From positions 1 to 64,000 of the forward strand of contig JAUHYC010000014.1 of NCBI GenBank assembly GCA_030426685.1: a DNA stretch of 64,000 nucleotides, given 5' to 3'. The stretch comes from Alphaproteobacteria bacterium (GTDB lineage: Bacteria; Pseudomonadota; Alphaproteobacteria; Rhodobacterales; Rhodobacteraceae). The notes beneath the pieces are model-generated. The model was not told the DNA's origin, did no database searches, and was given only the letters and a program-made list of their open reading frames with translations. This document shows positions 36,502 to 45,537 of the stretch, one piece after another (position 1 is the first letter of the stretch; each line of letters starts with the position of its first letter). The translations under genes were made by a program, and so were the position numbers.

Positions 36502-37286
36502 TGCATCTCGACTGGTACCCATTGCAGGATGAGTTGAAACGCTGGCGCTCCGACGGTCTGAACTTACCCTTGTGGTGGCGTGACGACGATGCGGTCTCGG
36601 TCACACCTCAACTAAAGCGGCTGACCGCATTGTCCGATCGGTTGAGGCTACCCGTGCATCTGGCGGTGATCCCGCAAAACGTAGGCACCGACCTTGGGAC
36701 TTATGTCTTCGACAATCCTACATTGATACCCGTCGTGCACGGCTGGGCCCATCAAAACCACGCACCACCGGACGAAAAGAAGGCTGAGTTCCGCCTCCAT
36801 CGCCCGATCGAAACCATTATGGCCGACGCCGAGGCGGGTTTGAAACGGCTGCAAGGCATGTTCGGCAATAACCTGCGCCCCATGTTTGTGCCCCCGTGGA
36901 ACCGGATCGCTCCGGAGGTTGCGGCGCGTTTGCCTCATCTGGGCTATCGCATCCTGTCGACAGCAACGCCTCGGCACACAAAACTGGCCGCGCCTGGTCT
37001 GGAACAGGTGAACACTCATCTGGACCCAATCGACTGGCACGGCACGCGCGGGCTGGCAGAGCCCGGTTCTCTGATTGCACAAACGGCACAACTGTTAAGA
37101 GAACGCAGAACGCAGCGCTCAGACAACACGGAACCCTTTGGCGTGTTGACGCATCATCTGGTCCATGATCAAGACATCTGGACCTTTACCCATGACCTGC
37201 TGCACCGGTTGCTCGACGGTCCGTGCATCGCCTGGACCGCACCGCTCGCTCACCAAAAGAAGGAAAGCCCAAATGAGCCGACTTGA
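36501..37286 (+). CDS. Polysaccharide deacetylase family protein
   Basis: 261 aa. The NodB-type motif 1 appears as WWRDDDAV near residue 27, motif 2 (HxxxH) as VHGWAHQNH near 78, and motif 3 as PPWNRIAPEV near 130. This pattern fits a metal-dependent N- or O-deacetylase. Unlike peptidoglycan or secreted polysaccharide deacetylases it has no signal peptide, so it should act in the cytoplasm on a sugar intermediate. It overlaps the methyltransferase gene by 14 bases. Confidence 0.82.
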   Translation: MHLDWYPLQDELKRWRSDGLNLPLWWRDDDAVSVTPQLKRLTALSDRLRLPVHLAVIPQNVGTDLGTYVFDNPTLIPVVHGWAHQNHAPPDEKKAEFRLHRPIETIMADAEAGLKRLQGMFGNNLRPMFVPPWNRIAPEVAARLPHLGYRILSTATPRHTKLAAPGLEQVNTHLDPIDWHGTRGLAEPGSLIAQTAQLLRERRTQRSDNTEPFGVLTHHLVHDQDIWTFTHDLLHRLLDGPCIAWTAPLAHQKKESPNEPT

Positions 37287-37749
37287 CTCCATGCTGCGCC
37301 GCCTGACAGCGCAACGCGACGGGCTGAACTGGGCGGCAACGCAGATCGACAGCATGGAAGGTGATGTCCTGGACATGGGGCTGGGCAATGGGCGCACTTA
37401 TGATCACCTGCGAGAGATTTTGAATGCGCGCCGGATTTGGGTCATGGATCGGGTCTTACAGTGTCACCCGGACAGCACCCCTCCGGCCGAAGATTTCCTG
37501 CAGGGTGAAGCAGAACCTATGCTGCAGAAGCTGGCGTCAATGGGCCGTACAATCGCCCTTGCACACTATGATTTCGGGCGCGGGGTCAAAAGCGAGGATG
37601 TGGCCGAAGCCGCGCGTCTCAGCCCGCTGATCGAACGGGTGATGCGGCCGGGCGGGCTTCTGATTTCAGGGCAGCCGCTGGTTGGTTTCGAACAGATCAA
37701 GGGCCCAGAAACGATCGCCCCGGACCGTTATCTGTTTTATCGCAGCTGA
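37273..37749 (+). CDS. Small class I SAM-dependent methyltransferase
   Basis: 158 aa. The SAM motif VLDMGLGNGRTYDHL near residue 33 and VMDRVLQCHPDSTPP match the methyltransferase at 20.4 kb. The start ATG at 37273 lies inside the end of the deacetylase gene and is preceded by AAGGA. It is the last of the seven-gene sugar operon and would methylate the sugar product or its aglycone. The substrate is not known. Confidence 0.8.
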   Translation: MSRLDSMLRRLTAQRDGLNWAATQIDSMEGDVLDMGLGNGRTYDHLREILNARRIWVMDRVLQCHPDSTPPAEDFLQGEAEPMLQKLASMGRTIALAHYDFGRGVKSEDVAEAARLSPLIERVMRPGGLLISGQPLVGFEQIKGPETIAPDRYLFYRS

Positions 37750-37866
37750 ACGGACATCCCGACGATTGCGGTACGGCTAGTATCCTCCTGGCCAGCAGCG
37801 CATTGGCAAGAAGCGCATGTTCTGTCATCTGAAGATCTTGGAGCACAGGTGCATCGGGAGGGCAGA

Positions 37867-38550
37867 GTGAATTTTACGCGATATGCGATCTATGTTCTGC
37901 CAGCACCAGCAGACGAATGGACCCGGTTTTGCACTAGTTGGCTGGGCTGGGACATGGAAGCGGGTCAGACAGTCCCTCACCCCCAAATCCACGACATCGA
38001 TGTCGCCGCCGTAACCGAGGCCCCGCGCAGATATGGTTTGCATGCGACCATGAAGCCGCCCTTTCGGCTACGTGACGGGCAAACGCTTGAGGCTCTATTG
38101 GATGCTTGCGCACAACTGGCCGAGAAACAGAAACCGGTCACGTTGGCAGGGTTGCGCATCGCACCGCTCGGCCGGTTTCTGGCACTGGTTCCGCGCGGTG
38201 ACACAGAAGCGCTGAACGCGCTGGCTTCCGCCTGTGTGCGCGACCTTGACCGGTTTCGCGCCCCGCTTTCCGAGCCCGAATTGGCGCATCGGCGCTCCCC
38301 CAATATGTCGCCTAAGCACGAGCGCAACCTCACGCGCTGGGGTTATCCCCACGTGATGGATGCGTTCCGATTCCATATTACGCTGAGCAGCAAGCTGGAC
38401 AAAACCACGTTGAGTGAGGTTCAAAGCCATCTCTACACTCGGCTTCAACCCTTGCTGCCCGCCCCTTTTGAAATCCGCGATCTTGCCCTTGTGGGTGAGG
38501 CGGAAGATGGTCGGTTTCACCTGATTCAGCGCTTCGCGCTTGGTGGTTGA
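37867..38550 (+). CDS. DUF1045 family protein (2H-phosphoesterase-like)
   Basis: 227 aa. YAIYVLPAP at the N-terminus and the two HxT motifs LHATMKPPF and FHITLSS mark the 2H phosphoesterase fold of DUF1045, a family mostly found in phosphonate (phn) operons. No phn gene is present here. The GTG start is preceded by GGGAGGG; a GTG 18 bases earlier is weaker. It lies 160 bases before rpe, and the role is unknown. Confidence 0.78.
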   Translation: MNFTRYAIYVLPAPADEWTRFCTSWLGWDMEAGQTVPHPQIHDIDVAAVTEAPRRYGLHATMKPPFRLRDGQTLEALLDACAQLAEKQKPVTLAGLRIAPLGRFLALVPRGDTEALNALASACVRDLDRFRAPLSEPELAHRRSPNMSPKHERNLTRWGYPHVMDAFRFHITLSSKLDKTTLSEVQSHLYTRLQPLLPAPFEIRDLALVGEAEDGRFHLIQRFALGG

Positions 38551-38710
38551 GGTCGGGTTCAACTCAGACCTTAGACGAAACCTCGGTACCAAAAGACCTG
38601 TTGGGCCGCCCAGTTCGGCAACCTTGGGCATTTCGCCGCCGCAAGGGCTATCCATCGGAGCGTTGGGTCGCTATATGCCCTCGCAACACAGATCCCACAT
38701 GAGGCCCGCT

Positions 38711-39400
38711 ATGCGCTTTGACCGTTCCATCAAGATCGCGCCGTCGATCCTGTCCGCCGATTTCGCCAATTTCGGTCAGGAAATTCAGGCCATCGAGGCA
38801 CAAGGCGCAGATTGGGTTCATATCGACGTGATGGATGGGCATTTCGTTCCAAACCTCACATTTGGCCCACCGGCGGTGAAGGCTTTCCGTCCGCATGTAA
38901 AGACCGTGATGGACGTGCACCTGATGATTGCACCGGTCGATCCATATATTCAGGCCTATGCTGACGCCGGAGCCGACGTGCTGACGGCCCATGTCGAAGC
39001 CGGTCCGCACACGCACCGCACCCTGCAAGCCATTCGTGCGGCCGGGATGAAAGCAGGTGTGGCACTGAACCCGGGCACGTCGGCCGAAGCGGTCGAGCAC
39101 TTGCTGGATCTCACAGATCTGGTTTGCGTCATGACCGTGAATCCCGGCTTTGGCGGCCAGAAGTTCATTGACATGACCGCCAAGATTCGCCGCCTGCGAG
39201 AATTGATCGGCGACCGCCCAGTCCATATCGAGATTGACGGAGGCGTCGATCCCACAACAGCTCCACTGGTTGCGGCAGCCGGTGCAGATGTGCTTGTCGC
39301 AGGATCGGCCGTTTTCAAAGGTGGGTCAGTGTCCAACTCCGCCGTTTACGGCGATAACATCCGCGCGGTTCGTGCAGCGGCCGAAAGCGCAGTGAACTGA
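38711..39400 (+). CDS. rpe: Ribulose-phosphate 3-epimerase
   Basis: 229 aa TIM-barrel enzyme interconverting ribulose 5-phosphate and xylulose 5-phosphate. Visible motifs are KIAPSILSADFANFG, VHIDVMDGHFVPNLTFGP (metal His/Asp), MDVHLMI, MTVNPGFGGQKF and EIDGGVD near residue 178. The ATG at 38711 gives the normal length and has GAGG upstream; a longer in-frame reading from 38540 overlaps the DUF1045 gene and is rejected. Confidence 0.95.
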   Translation: MRFDRSIKIAPSILSADFANFGQEIQAIEAQGADWVHIDVMDGHFVPNLTFGPPAVKAFRPHVKTVMDVHLMIAPVDPYIQAYADAGADVLTAHVEAGPHTHRTLQAIRAAGMKAGVALNPGTSAEAVEHLLDLTDLVCVMTVNPGFGGQKFIDMTAKIRRLRELIGDRPVHIEIDGGVDPTTAPLVAAAGADVLVAGSAVFKGGSVSNSAVYGDNIRAVRAAAESAVN

Positions 39401-39452
39401 TTGCAAGCACTCCCGCCAGTCGTCGTCGTTCCTGACGGAACGCCTCCTCTTG

Positions 39453-39491
39453 TTGGGCCCGGCATCGCGCTATGCGCGATGCCGGGCCCAA
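39453..39491. repeat. Perfect 18-bp inverted repeat between convergent genes
   Basis: An 18-base arm (TTGGGCCCGGCATCGCGC) with a 3-nt TAT loop and an exact reverse complement lies between rpe and the convergent FadJ gene. A second small inverted repeat (ATTGGC-GCA-GCCAAT) follows at 39505-39519. There is no T-run. It is likely to terminate both genes, or it is a copy of a dispersed palindromic element. Confidence 0.85.
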
Positions 39492-39553
39492 GGCCGTTCG
39501 CGGTATTGGCGCAGCCAATGTCGCGCGGTCGCGGGAGAGCTTGCCTCTAAATC

Positions 39554-41647
39554 TCAGTTCTCTTTGTTGAGGTCATCAAAACTGCGGCCCTCAGCCACCA
39601 GCTGTTCAAGCAATGGGGCGGGTTGCCAGAAATAGGCATCGTCTTCCGACCAGTTTCGGATATCGGTCAGCACATCGGCCAGCCCGTTCAGATCAGCCCA
39701 TTTCAATGGGCCGCCCCAATAGCGCGGAAAGCCGTAACCATATAGCAGCGTGACATCCACATCCAACGGGCGGCGGGCGATCCCTTCACCAACCACCTTG
39801 GCCGCTTCATTCACCATCGCCGTCATGTAACGGCGCACAATCTCTTCATCCGTGAAAACACGCGGCGCAAGCCCCTGAGCTGCGCGGTCAGCCTCGATCA
39901 GGGGCATGACCTCGGGGTTTGGCAGCCCGGCGCGCTGTCCTTTCTCATAGAGGTAGTAGCCCTTGCCGGTCTTCTGACCGAAATGTCCGGCTTCGCACAG
40001 TTTGTCGGCATAGGAGCTGTCACGCACGCGCGGATCCTGACCTGCCGCGCGTTTGCGTTTGCGTGTCGCCCAGCCAATATCAAGCCCAGCCAGATCGGAA
40101 ACAGCAAATGGCCCCATTGCGAAGCCGAAATCTGTCAGCGCCTTGTCGATCTGATAGGGCGACGCGCCATCCAACACCATATGATCCGCGCAAGCGCGAT
40201 AGGTGCTGAGTATCCGGTTCCCGATGAAGCCATCGCACACACCGGCCCGGACTGACACCTTGCCCAGACGCTTGCCCAGCGCAAAGCCGGTTGCCACCAC
40301 TTCCGGTGCCGTCTGATCGGCAACCACAACTTCCAGCAGCTTCATCACATGGGCCGGAGAGAAGAAATGCAGCCCAACCACATCGGATGACCTGCTGATC
40401 GAGCCCGCAATTTCGTTGATATCGAGATACGAAGTGTTGGTCGCCAACACCGCCCCGTCCTTGCACACCGCATCCAGCCGCGCGAAAACCTGTTTTTTGA
40501 CCGCCATGTCTTCAAAAACGGCCTCTATCACCAGATCAACATGGCTCAGCGCGTCATAATCGGTGGCGAGGGTCAGCCTGTTTTGCAAGATGTCATCGTG
40601 GGCGTCAGAGCTTAGCTTGCCGCGCTTTACGGCGCCACTCAGGTTGGCCGCAATCCGGTCTCTCGCTGCATGAGCAGCCTCTGGCGACATCTCAAGCAGA
40701 ACCACGTCCAGGCCCGCCAGCAACGCAGCGGTTGCAATCCCTGCCCCCATCGTGCCACCGCCAATCACGCCGATCTGATGCAGAGGTCTGGGCTCGACAC
40801 CCTGTAATTCAGGCAGCTTCGATACTGCACGCTCGGCAAAAAAGGCGTGGATCAGTCCTTTGCGCTGGTCCGAAGTCATCAACTCCATGAACAATTCCCG
40901 TTCACGGGCCTGCCCAGCGGCAAAGTCATCTGCCTCGCACGCAGCCTGGACCGCGCGCACAGCGACCGCGGGTGACAACTGACCCCGTCCCTTCTTCAAA
41001 ACCGCATCATACGCCGCGTCAAAATCAATCGGAGCAGGTGCTGGCATGTCGCAGACCGCACGGCGCGGAGCGTTGTTGTCGAGCAACTCGCGCGCATAGG
41101 CCAAACCGATCTCGCGCGGGTCACCTTCTTTGACGCAGTCCAACACACCCATACTCAGCGCCTCTGGTGCGCGGACATGGCGGCCGGTTGTTATCATGTC
41201 CAAAGCCGCCTCAACCCCTGTGACACGCGGCAATCGCTGGGTACCGCCCGCACCCGGAATGATACCCAGATTGACTTCGGGCAGTCCGATTTTCGCCGAA
41301 GGTACCGCGATGCGGTAATGGCAGGACAACGCAACTTCCAACCCGCCACCGAGAGCGGTTCCGTGAAGGGCCGAGACCACCAGAAGCGGTGACGCCTCGA
41401 TTCGGTCACAAAGCGCGGGCAGCCATGGATCCTGAGGGGGCTTGCCGAACTCCCGAATGTCGGCGCCTGCAAAGAACGTCCGGCCTTCTCCATAGATCAG
41501 AACGGCACGAGCGCCTTCGGCTTCGGCCCTCTCGATCCCGGCCAGCAATCCGCGGCGAACATCGACACCCAACGCGTTCACAGGCGGGTTTTGCGCTGCA
41601 AGCACTGCTATATCGTCGATTCTCTCGTATCTGATCACCTGAGACAT
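39554..41647 (-). CDS. FadJ-like enoyl-CoA hydratase / 3-hydroxyacyl-CoA dehydrogenase
   Basis: 697 aa bifunctional enzyme. The N-terminal crotonase domain has FAGADIREFGKP and GLPEVNLGIIPGAGGTQRLPR with the catalytic Glu; GGGLEVALS supplies the other. The dehydrogenase domain starts at GVIGGGTMGAGIATAALLAG near residue 295 and has the catalytic His in LHFFSPAHVMKLLE. An AAGGTGG site supports the ATG at 41647. A 17-nt palindromic block identical to the one upstream of paaG lies 77 bases before the start. It probably supplies the missing PaaF and PaaH steps (dehydroadipyl-CoA hydration and oxidation). Confidence 0.9.
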   Translation of the reverse strand: MSQVIRYERIDDIAVLAAQNPPVNALGVDVRRGLLAGIERAEAEGARAVLIYGEGRTFFAGADIREFGKPPQDPWLPALCDRIEASPLLVVSALHGTALGGGLEVALSCHYRIAVPSAKIGLPEVNLGIIPGAGGTQRLPRVTGVEAALDMITTGRHVRAPEALSMGVLDCVKEGDPREIGLAYARELLDNNAPRRAVCDMPAPAPIDFDAAYDAVLKKGRGQLSPAVAVRAVQAACEADDFAAGQARERELFMELMTSDQRKGLIHAFFAERAVSKLPELQGVEPRPLHQIGVIGGGTMGAGIATAALLAGLDVVLLEMSPEAAHAARDRIAANLSGAVKRGKLSSDAHDDILQNRLTLATDYDALSHVDLVIEAVFEDMAVKKQVFARLDAVCKDGAVLATNTSYLDINEIAGSISRSSDVVGLHFFSPAHVMKLLEVVVADQTAPEVVATGFALGKRLGKVSVRAGVCDGFIGNRILSTYRACADHMVLDGASPYQIDKALTDFGFAMGPFAVSDLAGLDIGWATRKRKRAAGQDPRVRDSSYADKLCEAGHFGQKTGKGYYLYEKGQRAGLPNPEVMPLIEADRAAQGLAPRVFTDEEIVRRYMTAMVNEAAKVVGEGIARRPLDVDVTLLYGYGFPRYWGGPLKWADLNGLADVLTDIRNWSEDDAYFWQPAPLLEQLVAEGRSFDDLNKEN

Positions 41648-41723
41648 TCGGCCCACCTTTCCACAAGTTTGACATACGCTGCAGAGATTGAACCGGTCGG
41701 AGCTCGTATTCAACCCTATTTTC

Positions 41724-41740
41724 GACCAACCGTTCGGTTT
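41724..41740 (-). promoter_or_regulatory. Putative PaaR operator upstream of the FadJ-like gene
   Basis: The block GACCAACCGTTCGGTTT contains AACCG-TT-CGGTT. The same 17 bases occur in reverse orientation between paaG and the TRAP genes. On the FadJ strand a TTGTCA-16-TAAAAA promoter-like pair ends where the block begins. The site could also affect the divergent cyclase gene 144 bases away. Confidence 0.65.
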
Positions 41741-41883
41741 TTAATCTCCTCACTCCTGATGACAAGTGTCTCAGGCCCTTTAGGCATCAGCGCACAACCT
41801 TGCCCATGCAGGCTTTGTTGGACTTGATCGGGTGCGCCGGGCACTATCGGGATACCAGCGTCAAAAAAACAGGGAGAATTTCC

Positions 41884-42702
41884 ATGTGCGATTTATGCGT
41901 GATGAATGCCGTAAAAGACCGGATGATGTCGCGGCGGTCCTTCTTCAAGGCAGGTGCAGCGGTCGCGGCTGGTACAGCACTTGGGACAGCCAGCGTACCA
42001 CCGGCTTTGGCGGCGGGCGCGGGTGAGGTTGTTGACATGACTCACGTCTATGATGCCGATTTCCCCACCTATTTCGGAGAACCGGGGATCGCGGCCACCC
42101 AATCTTTTAACTTCAAGGATCACGGATTCAATCTATTCAATCTTGCCGTCAACGAACACACCGGCACACATGTCGACGCGCCACTGCATTTTTCAGCTGA
42201 TGGCCAATCGGTCGACGAGATTCCGGTTTCAAACCTCGTCTGTCCACTCTGTGTTGTCGACATCGCCGCGCGGGCCGCTGACAACGCGGATGCGCAGGTC
42301 ACACCGGACGACCTGAAAGCCTGGATCGAAGCCAACGGGCCAATTCCGGACGGTGCCTGCGTGGCGATGAATTCCGGCTGGGGTGGTAAAACCGCGACCG
42401 CAGAATTCCGCAATGCCGATGATGAGGGCAAGATGCATTTTCCCGGCTTCCATGTCGAGGCCGCTCAGATGCTGATCGATGAGACGGGCGCGGTTGCTCT
42501 GGCTGTTGATTCCCTGTCATTGGACCACGGGCCATCAGCGGATTTTGCCACGCATTATGCCTGGTTGCCCACCAATCGGTACGGCATCGAGAACCTCGCC
42601 AATCTTGACAAAGTACCGGCCAGCGGGGCCACACTGATCGTTGGGGCCCCAAACCACCGTGGCGGCTCGGGTGGTCCTGCGCGGATTCTCGCGATGGTTT
42701 GA
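41884..42702 (+). CDS. Tat-exported cyclase family protein (kynurenine-formamidase-like)
   Basis: 272 aa. The signal SRRSFFKAGAAVAAG near residue 16 is a twin-arginine export motif, and cleavage after PPALA is likely. The mature part has NEHTGTHVDAPLHF, the HxGTHxDxPxH metal-binding motif of the cyclase/kynurenine formamidase family (PF04199). Most relatives hydrolyse amides or act on cyclic ketones. GGGAGA precedes the ATG. It is divergent from the FadJ gene and sits beside the putative PaaR site. The substrate is unknown, but periplasmic location is predicted. Confidence 0.82.
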   Translation: MCDLCVMNAVKDRMMSRRSFFKAGAAVAAGTALGTASVPPALAAGAGEVVDMTHVYDADFPTYFGEPGIAATQSFNFKDHGFNLFNLAVNEHTGTHVDAPLHFSADGQSVDEIPVSNLVCPLCVVDIAARAADNADAQVTPDDLKAWIEANGPIPDGACVAMNSGWGGKTATAEFRNADDEGKMHFPGFHVEAAQMLIDETGAVALAVDSLSLDHGPSADFATHYAWLPTNRYGIENLANLDKVPASGATLIVGAPNHRGGSGGPARILAMV

Positions 42703-42883
42703 CAGCCCCTCAGCCAAATAGACGCTGTTTTGGGCAGGGCCCGGACCCTGCCCATGCTTCACAACACCTATTCGGCCGAGTTGCGTGCGCTGCACAACGG
42801 TTATGCCATCGGCGCTCTGGCTTCGATGCGGTTCCCGCAGTAATGAAATCGCTGAATTATTGAGATCAGCGAGACCCGGACAC

Positions 42884-43102
42884 ATGCCTTCTTCCGCAAC
42901 ACAACGCCTCACCCTGAAATCCGCGTATGAGGTGGCAGCCGATATCTTCAGGGGCATTTGTGAGGCCATCGCCGAAATCGACGTTGCGCGCGCAAAGACG
43001 CGCAGAATTCGAGCGCTCTGGTCTCTGTCTGACGTTGAGCTTGCAGCACGAGACTTGCGGCGCGAGGATATCGTGCATCTGGTCATGGCCGACGTGATCT
43101 AG
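42884..43102 (+). CDS. Small DUF1127-like protein
   Basis: 72 aa. The C-terminal part (RRIRALWSLSDVELAARDLRREDIVHLV) follows the pattern of DUF1127 proteins, small arginine-rich regulators often involved in RNA or phosphate/carbon responses. It is 180 bases after the cyclase gene and followed by an intrinsic terminator, so it likely has its own short transcript. The ribosome site is weak. Similarity is by pattern only. Confidence 0.6.
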   Translation: MPSSATQRLTLKSAYEVAADIFRGICEAIAEIDVARAKTRRIRALWSLSDVELAARDLRREDIVHLVMADVI

Positions 43103-43136
43103 AGACTACTAGCTTGGCCCTGCCACGCTCTGAGAC

Positions 43137-43166
43137 AGCCCGCTTTGCCAGCGGGCTTTTTATTTT
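43137..43166 (+). terminator. Intrinsic terminator
   Basis: AGCCCGCT-TTGCC-AGCGGGCT, an 8-bp stem, is followed directly by TTTTATTTT. It ends the DUF1127-like transcript and insulates the thiolase-paa operon. Confidence 0.88.
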
Positions 43167-43223
43167 GGTTCACGAAATATGTTACCAATTTTTGAAATTT
43201 TGAGCGACTCCGTTACATTTTAC

Positions 43224-43266
43224 TTGCCGCGAATCGACCTGAGGCTTATTAACCGACCTATCGGTC
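43224..43266 (+). promoter_or_regulatory. Putative promoter and PaaR operator of the thiolase-paaABCDE operon
   Basis: TTGCCG (43224-43229) and TATTAA (43247-43252), 17 bases apart, resemble -35/-10 elements. The 17-nt block at 43250-43266 matches the other two sites at 12 of 17 positions when read in reverse (GACCGATAGGTCGGTTA) and overlaps the -10. A repressor bound there would block RNA polymerase. Confidence 0.55.
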
Positions 43267-43303
43267 GCTTAATGACCGGCAACAAATTCGGAGTCTTTGC
43301 CCA

Positions 43304-44506
43304 ATGGACGCCTTTATCTGCGACGCCCAGCGTACCCCGATCGGACGATACGGAGGCAGCCTGAGCCAGGTCCGCACCGACGATTTGGCCGCTATCCCGA
43401 TGGCCGCACTCGTCGCCCGGAATCCGCAGGTCGACTGGGCCAGTCTAGACGATGTGATCTATGGCGACGCCAATCAGGCCGGTGAGAGCAACCGAAACGT
43501 GGCACGTATGGCTGCATTACTGGCCGGACTGCCGGTCGATGTACCCGGAACAACGATCAACCGCCTCTGTGCATCCGGTATGGATGCGGTGGGCATGGCT
43601 GCACGCGCAATCAAGGCCGGCGACTATGACATGGCCATCGCGGGTGGGGTCGAAAGCATGTCGCGCGCGCCTTTTGTGATGCCCAAGGCTACAACCGCCT
43701 TTTCGCGCGCCAACGCGGTTTATGACACGACGATTGGCTGGCGGTTCGTAAATCCGAAGATGAAGCAGGAATTTGGTATCGACTCGATGCCCGAAACAGC
43801 AGATAACGTGGCGGAAGCTTACGGTATCAGCCGCTCCGATCAGGACGCGTTTGCCGAACGCAGCCAGGCCCGCTGGGCCGCGGCGCACCAGACCGGGGTG
43901 TTTCAGGAGGAGATCACCCCGGTCACAATCCCCCAACGCAAGGGTGACCCGATTGTGGTCGATACGGATGAGCATCCCCGCCCCGGCACGACGGCCGAAA
44001 AGCTCGGCGCGCTCCGCGGTATTAACGGCCCCGACAAAACCGTTACCGCAGGAAATGCCTCGGGTGTGAACGACGGAGCTGCCGCTATTTTGCTGGCCAA
44101 TGAAGCTTCGGCCGCCAAGAACGGATTGAACCCGATTGCCCGCGTGGTCGGCATGTCGGTTGCAGGTGTTGAGCCGCGCGTCATGGGCATCGGTCCGGTT
44201 CCCGCCAGCCGCAAGGTGCTGGCCCGGGCAGGCCTGAGCATCGAGCAGATGGATGTGATAGAATTGAATGAGGCTTTTGCCTCGCAAGGTTTGGCAACGC
44301 TGCGCGAACTGGGTGTGGCAGACGATGCGCAGCATGTGAACCCGAACGGCGGCGCCATTGCCATTGGCCATCCCCTTGGGATGAGCGGCGCGCGGCTGGT
44401 GATGACCGCCGCCTATCAACTACGACGCACTGGCGGGCGCTATGCGCTTTGCACGATGTGTGTCGGCGTTGGCCAGGGTGCAGCACTAATTCTCGAACGC
44501 GTGTAA
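43304..44506 (+). CDS. paaJ: 3-oxoadipyl-CoA thiolase
   Basis: 400 aa thiolase. The acyl-accepting Cys is in [12 protein letters not shown] near residue 91, the catalytic His in [13 protein letters not shown] near 355 and the second Cys in [12 protein letters not shown] near 385. It matches the PaaJ/PcaF group, which cleaves 3-oxoadipyl-CoA (and, in PaaJ, 3-oxo-5,6-dehydrosuberyl-CoA) to acetyl-CoA and succinyl-CoA. Being the first gene before paaA supports PaaJ. It could also serve the beta-ketoadipate pathway with PcaD. Confidence 0.9.
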   Translation: MDAFICDAQRTPIGRYGGSLSQVRTDDLAAIPMAALVARNPQVDWASLDDVIYGDANQAGESNRNVARMAALLAGLPVDVPGTTINRLCASGMDAVGMAARAIKAGDYDMAIAGGVESMSRAPFVMPKATTAFSRANAVYDTTIGWRFVNPKMKQEFGIDSMPETADNVAEAYGISRSDQDAFAERSQARWAAAHQTGVFQEEITPVTIPQRKGDPIVVDTDEHPRPGTTAEKLGALRGINGPDKTVTAGNASGVNDGAAAILLANEASAAKNGLNPIARVVGMSVAGVEPRVMGIGPVPASRKVLARAGLSIEQMDVIELNEAFASQGLATLRELGVADDAQHVNPNGGAIAIGHPLGMSGARLVMTAAYQLRRTGGRYALCTMCVGVGQGAALILERV

Positions 44507-44521
44507 GGGAGGAGACCTCAC

Positions 44522-45514
44522 ATGTACGCTCAGATGATCAAGACAGCCGGAACCGGTGTGAAATCCCGCGAGGAGATGTCCGAGCAGGAACGCGCCTTTC
44601 AGGACAAGATTGATGCCGATATCAAGATCGAGCCCAAGGACTGGATGCCCGACGACTATCGCGCAACCCTGATCCGCCAGATTGGCCAGCACGCGCATTC
44701 CGAGATCGTTGGCCAGCTGCCCGAAGGCAACTGGATCACCCGCGCACCAACGCTGGAGCGTAAGGCGATCCTGCTGGCCAAGGTGCAGGATGAGGCCGGG
44801 CATGGGCTATACCTCTATTGCGCCGCCGAAACGCTGGGCGTCAGCCGGGACGAGATCACCGAGATGCTGCTTGACGGGCGCATGAAATACTCGTCGATCT
44901 TCAACTATCCGACGCTGAACTGGGCCGATATAGGCGCAGTCGGATGGCTGGTCGATGGTGCCGCGATCATGAACCAGGTTCCACTGCAGCGGACGTCCTT
45001 CGGGCCATATTCGCGCGCCATGATCCGCATCTGCAAGGAAGAGTCTTTCCATCAGCGTCAGGGCTATGACGCCATCCGCAAGATGGCAGAAGGCACGCCG
45101 GAACAACGCAAGATGGCGCAGGATGCGATGAACCGCTTCTGGTACCCGTCGCTGATGATGTTCGGGCCTTCGGACAAGGAATCTGTGCATTCGGCCCAAT
45201 CGATGGCGTGGAAGATCAAGATCAACACCAATGACGAGCTAAGGCAGAAGTTCGTCGACCAGACTGTGCCGCAGGCCGAATATCTTGGCCTCACCATCCC
45301 CGATCCTGACTTGAAGTGGAACGAGGAGCGCGGACACTACGACTTCTCCGAGCCCGACTGGTCCGAGTTCTTCGATGTGATTAAAGGCAATGGCCCCTGC
45401 AATGTTGACCGTTTGGCGGCACGCAACAAAGCGTGGGACGACGGCAAATGGGTACGCGATGGATTGCTGGCCCATGCCCGTAAGAAACGTGGCGCAAAAG
45501 TCGCTGCCGAATAG
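44522..45514 (+). CDS. paaA: Phenylacetyl-CoA 1,2-epoxidase, catalytic subunit
   Basis: 330 aa ferritin-like di-iron protein, the catalytic subunit of the PaaABCE monooxygenase that epoxidises phenylacetyl-CoA. Iron ligands are in the helices with [13 protein letters not shown] near residue 85 and [11 protein letters not shown] near 172, both ExxH. GGGAGGAG precedes the ATG. It is at the normal length and in the normal position for paaABCDE. Confidence 0.96.
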   Translation: MYAQMIKTAGTGVKSREEMSEQERAFQDKIDADIKIEPKDWMPDDYRATLIRQIGQHAHSEIVGQLPEGNWITRAPTLERKAILLAKVQDEAGHGLYLYCAAETLGVSRDEITEMLLDGRMKYSSIFNYPTLNWADIGAVGWLVDGAAIMNQVPLQRTSFGPYSRAMIRICKEESFHQRQGYDAIRKMAEGTPEQRKMAQDAMNRFWYPSLMMFGPSDKESVHSAQSMAWKIKINTNDELRQKFVDQTVPQAEYLGLTIPDPDLKWNEERGHYDFSEPDWSEFFDVIKGNGPCNVDRLAARNKAWDDGKWVRDGLLAHARKKRGAKVAAE

Positions 45515-45537
45515 GCCCACTCTGAGGAGGAAACCCG

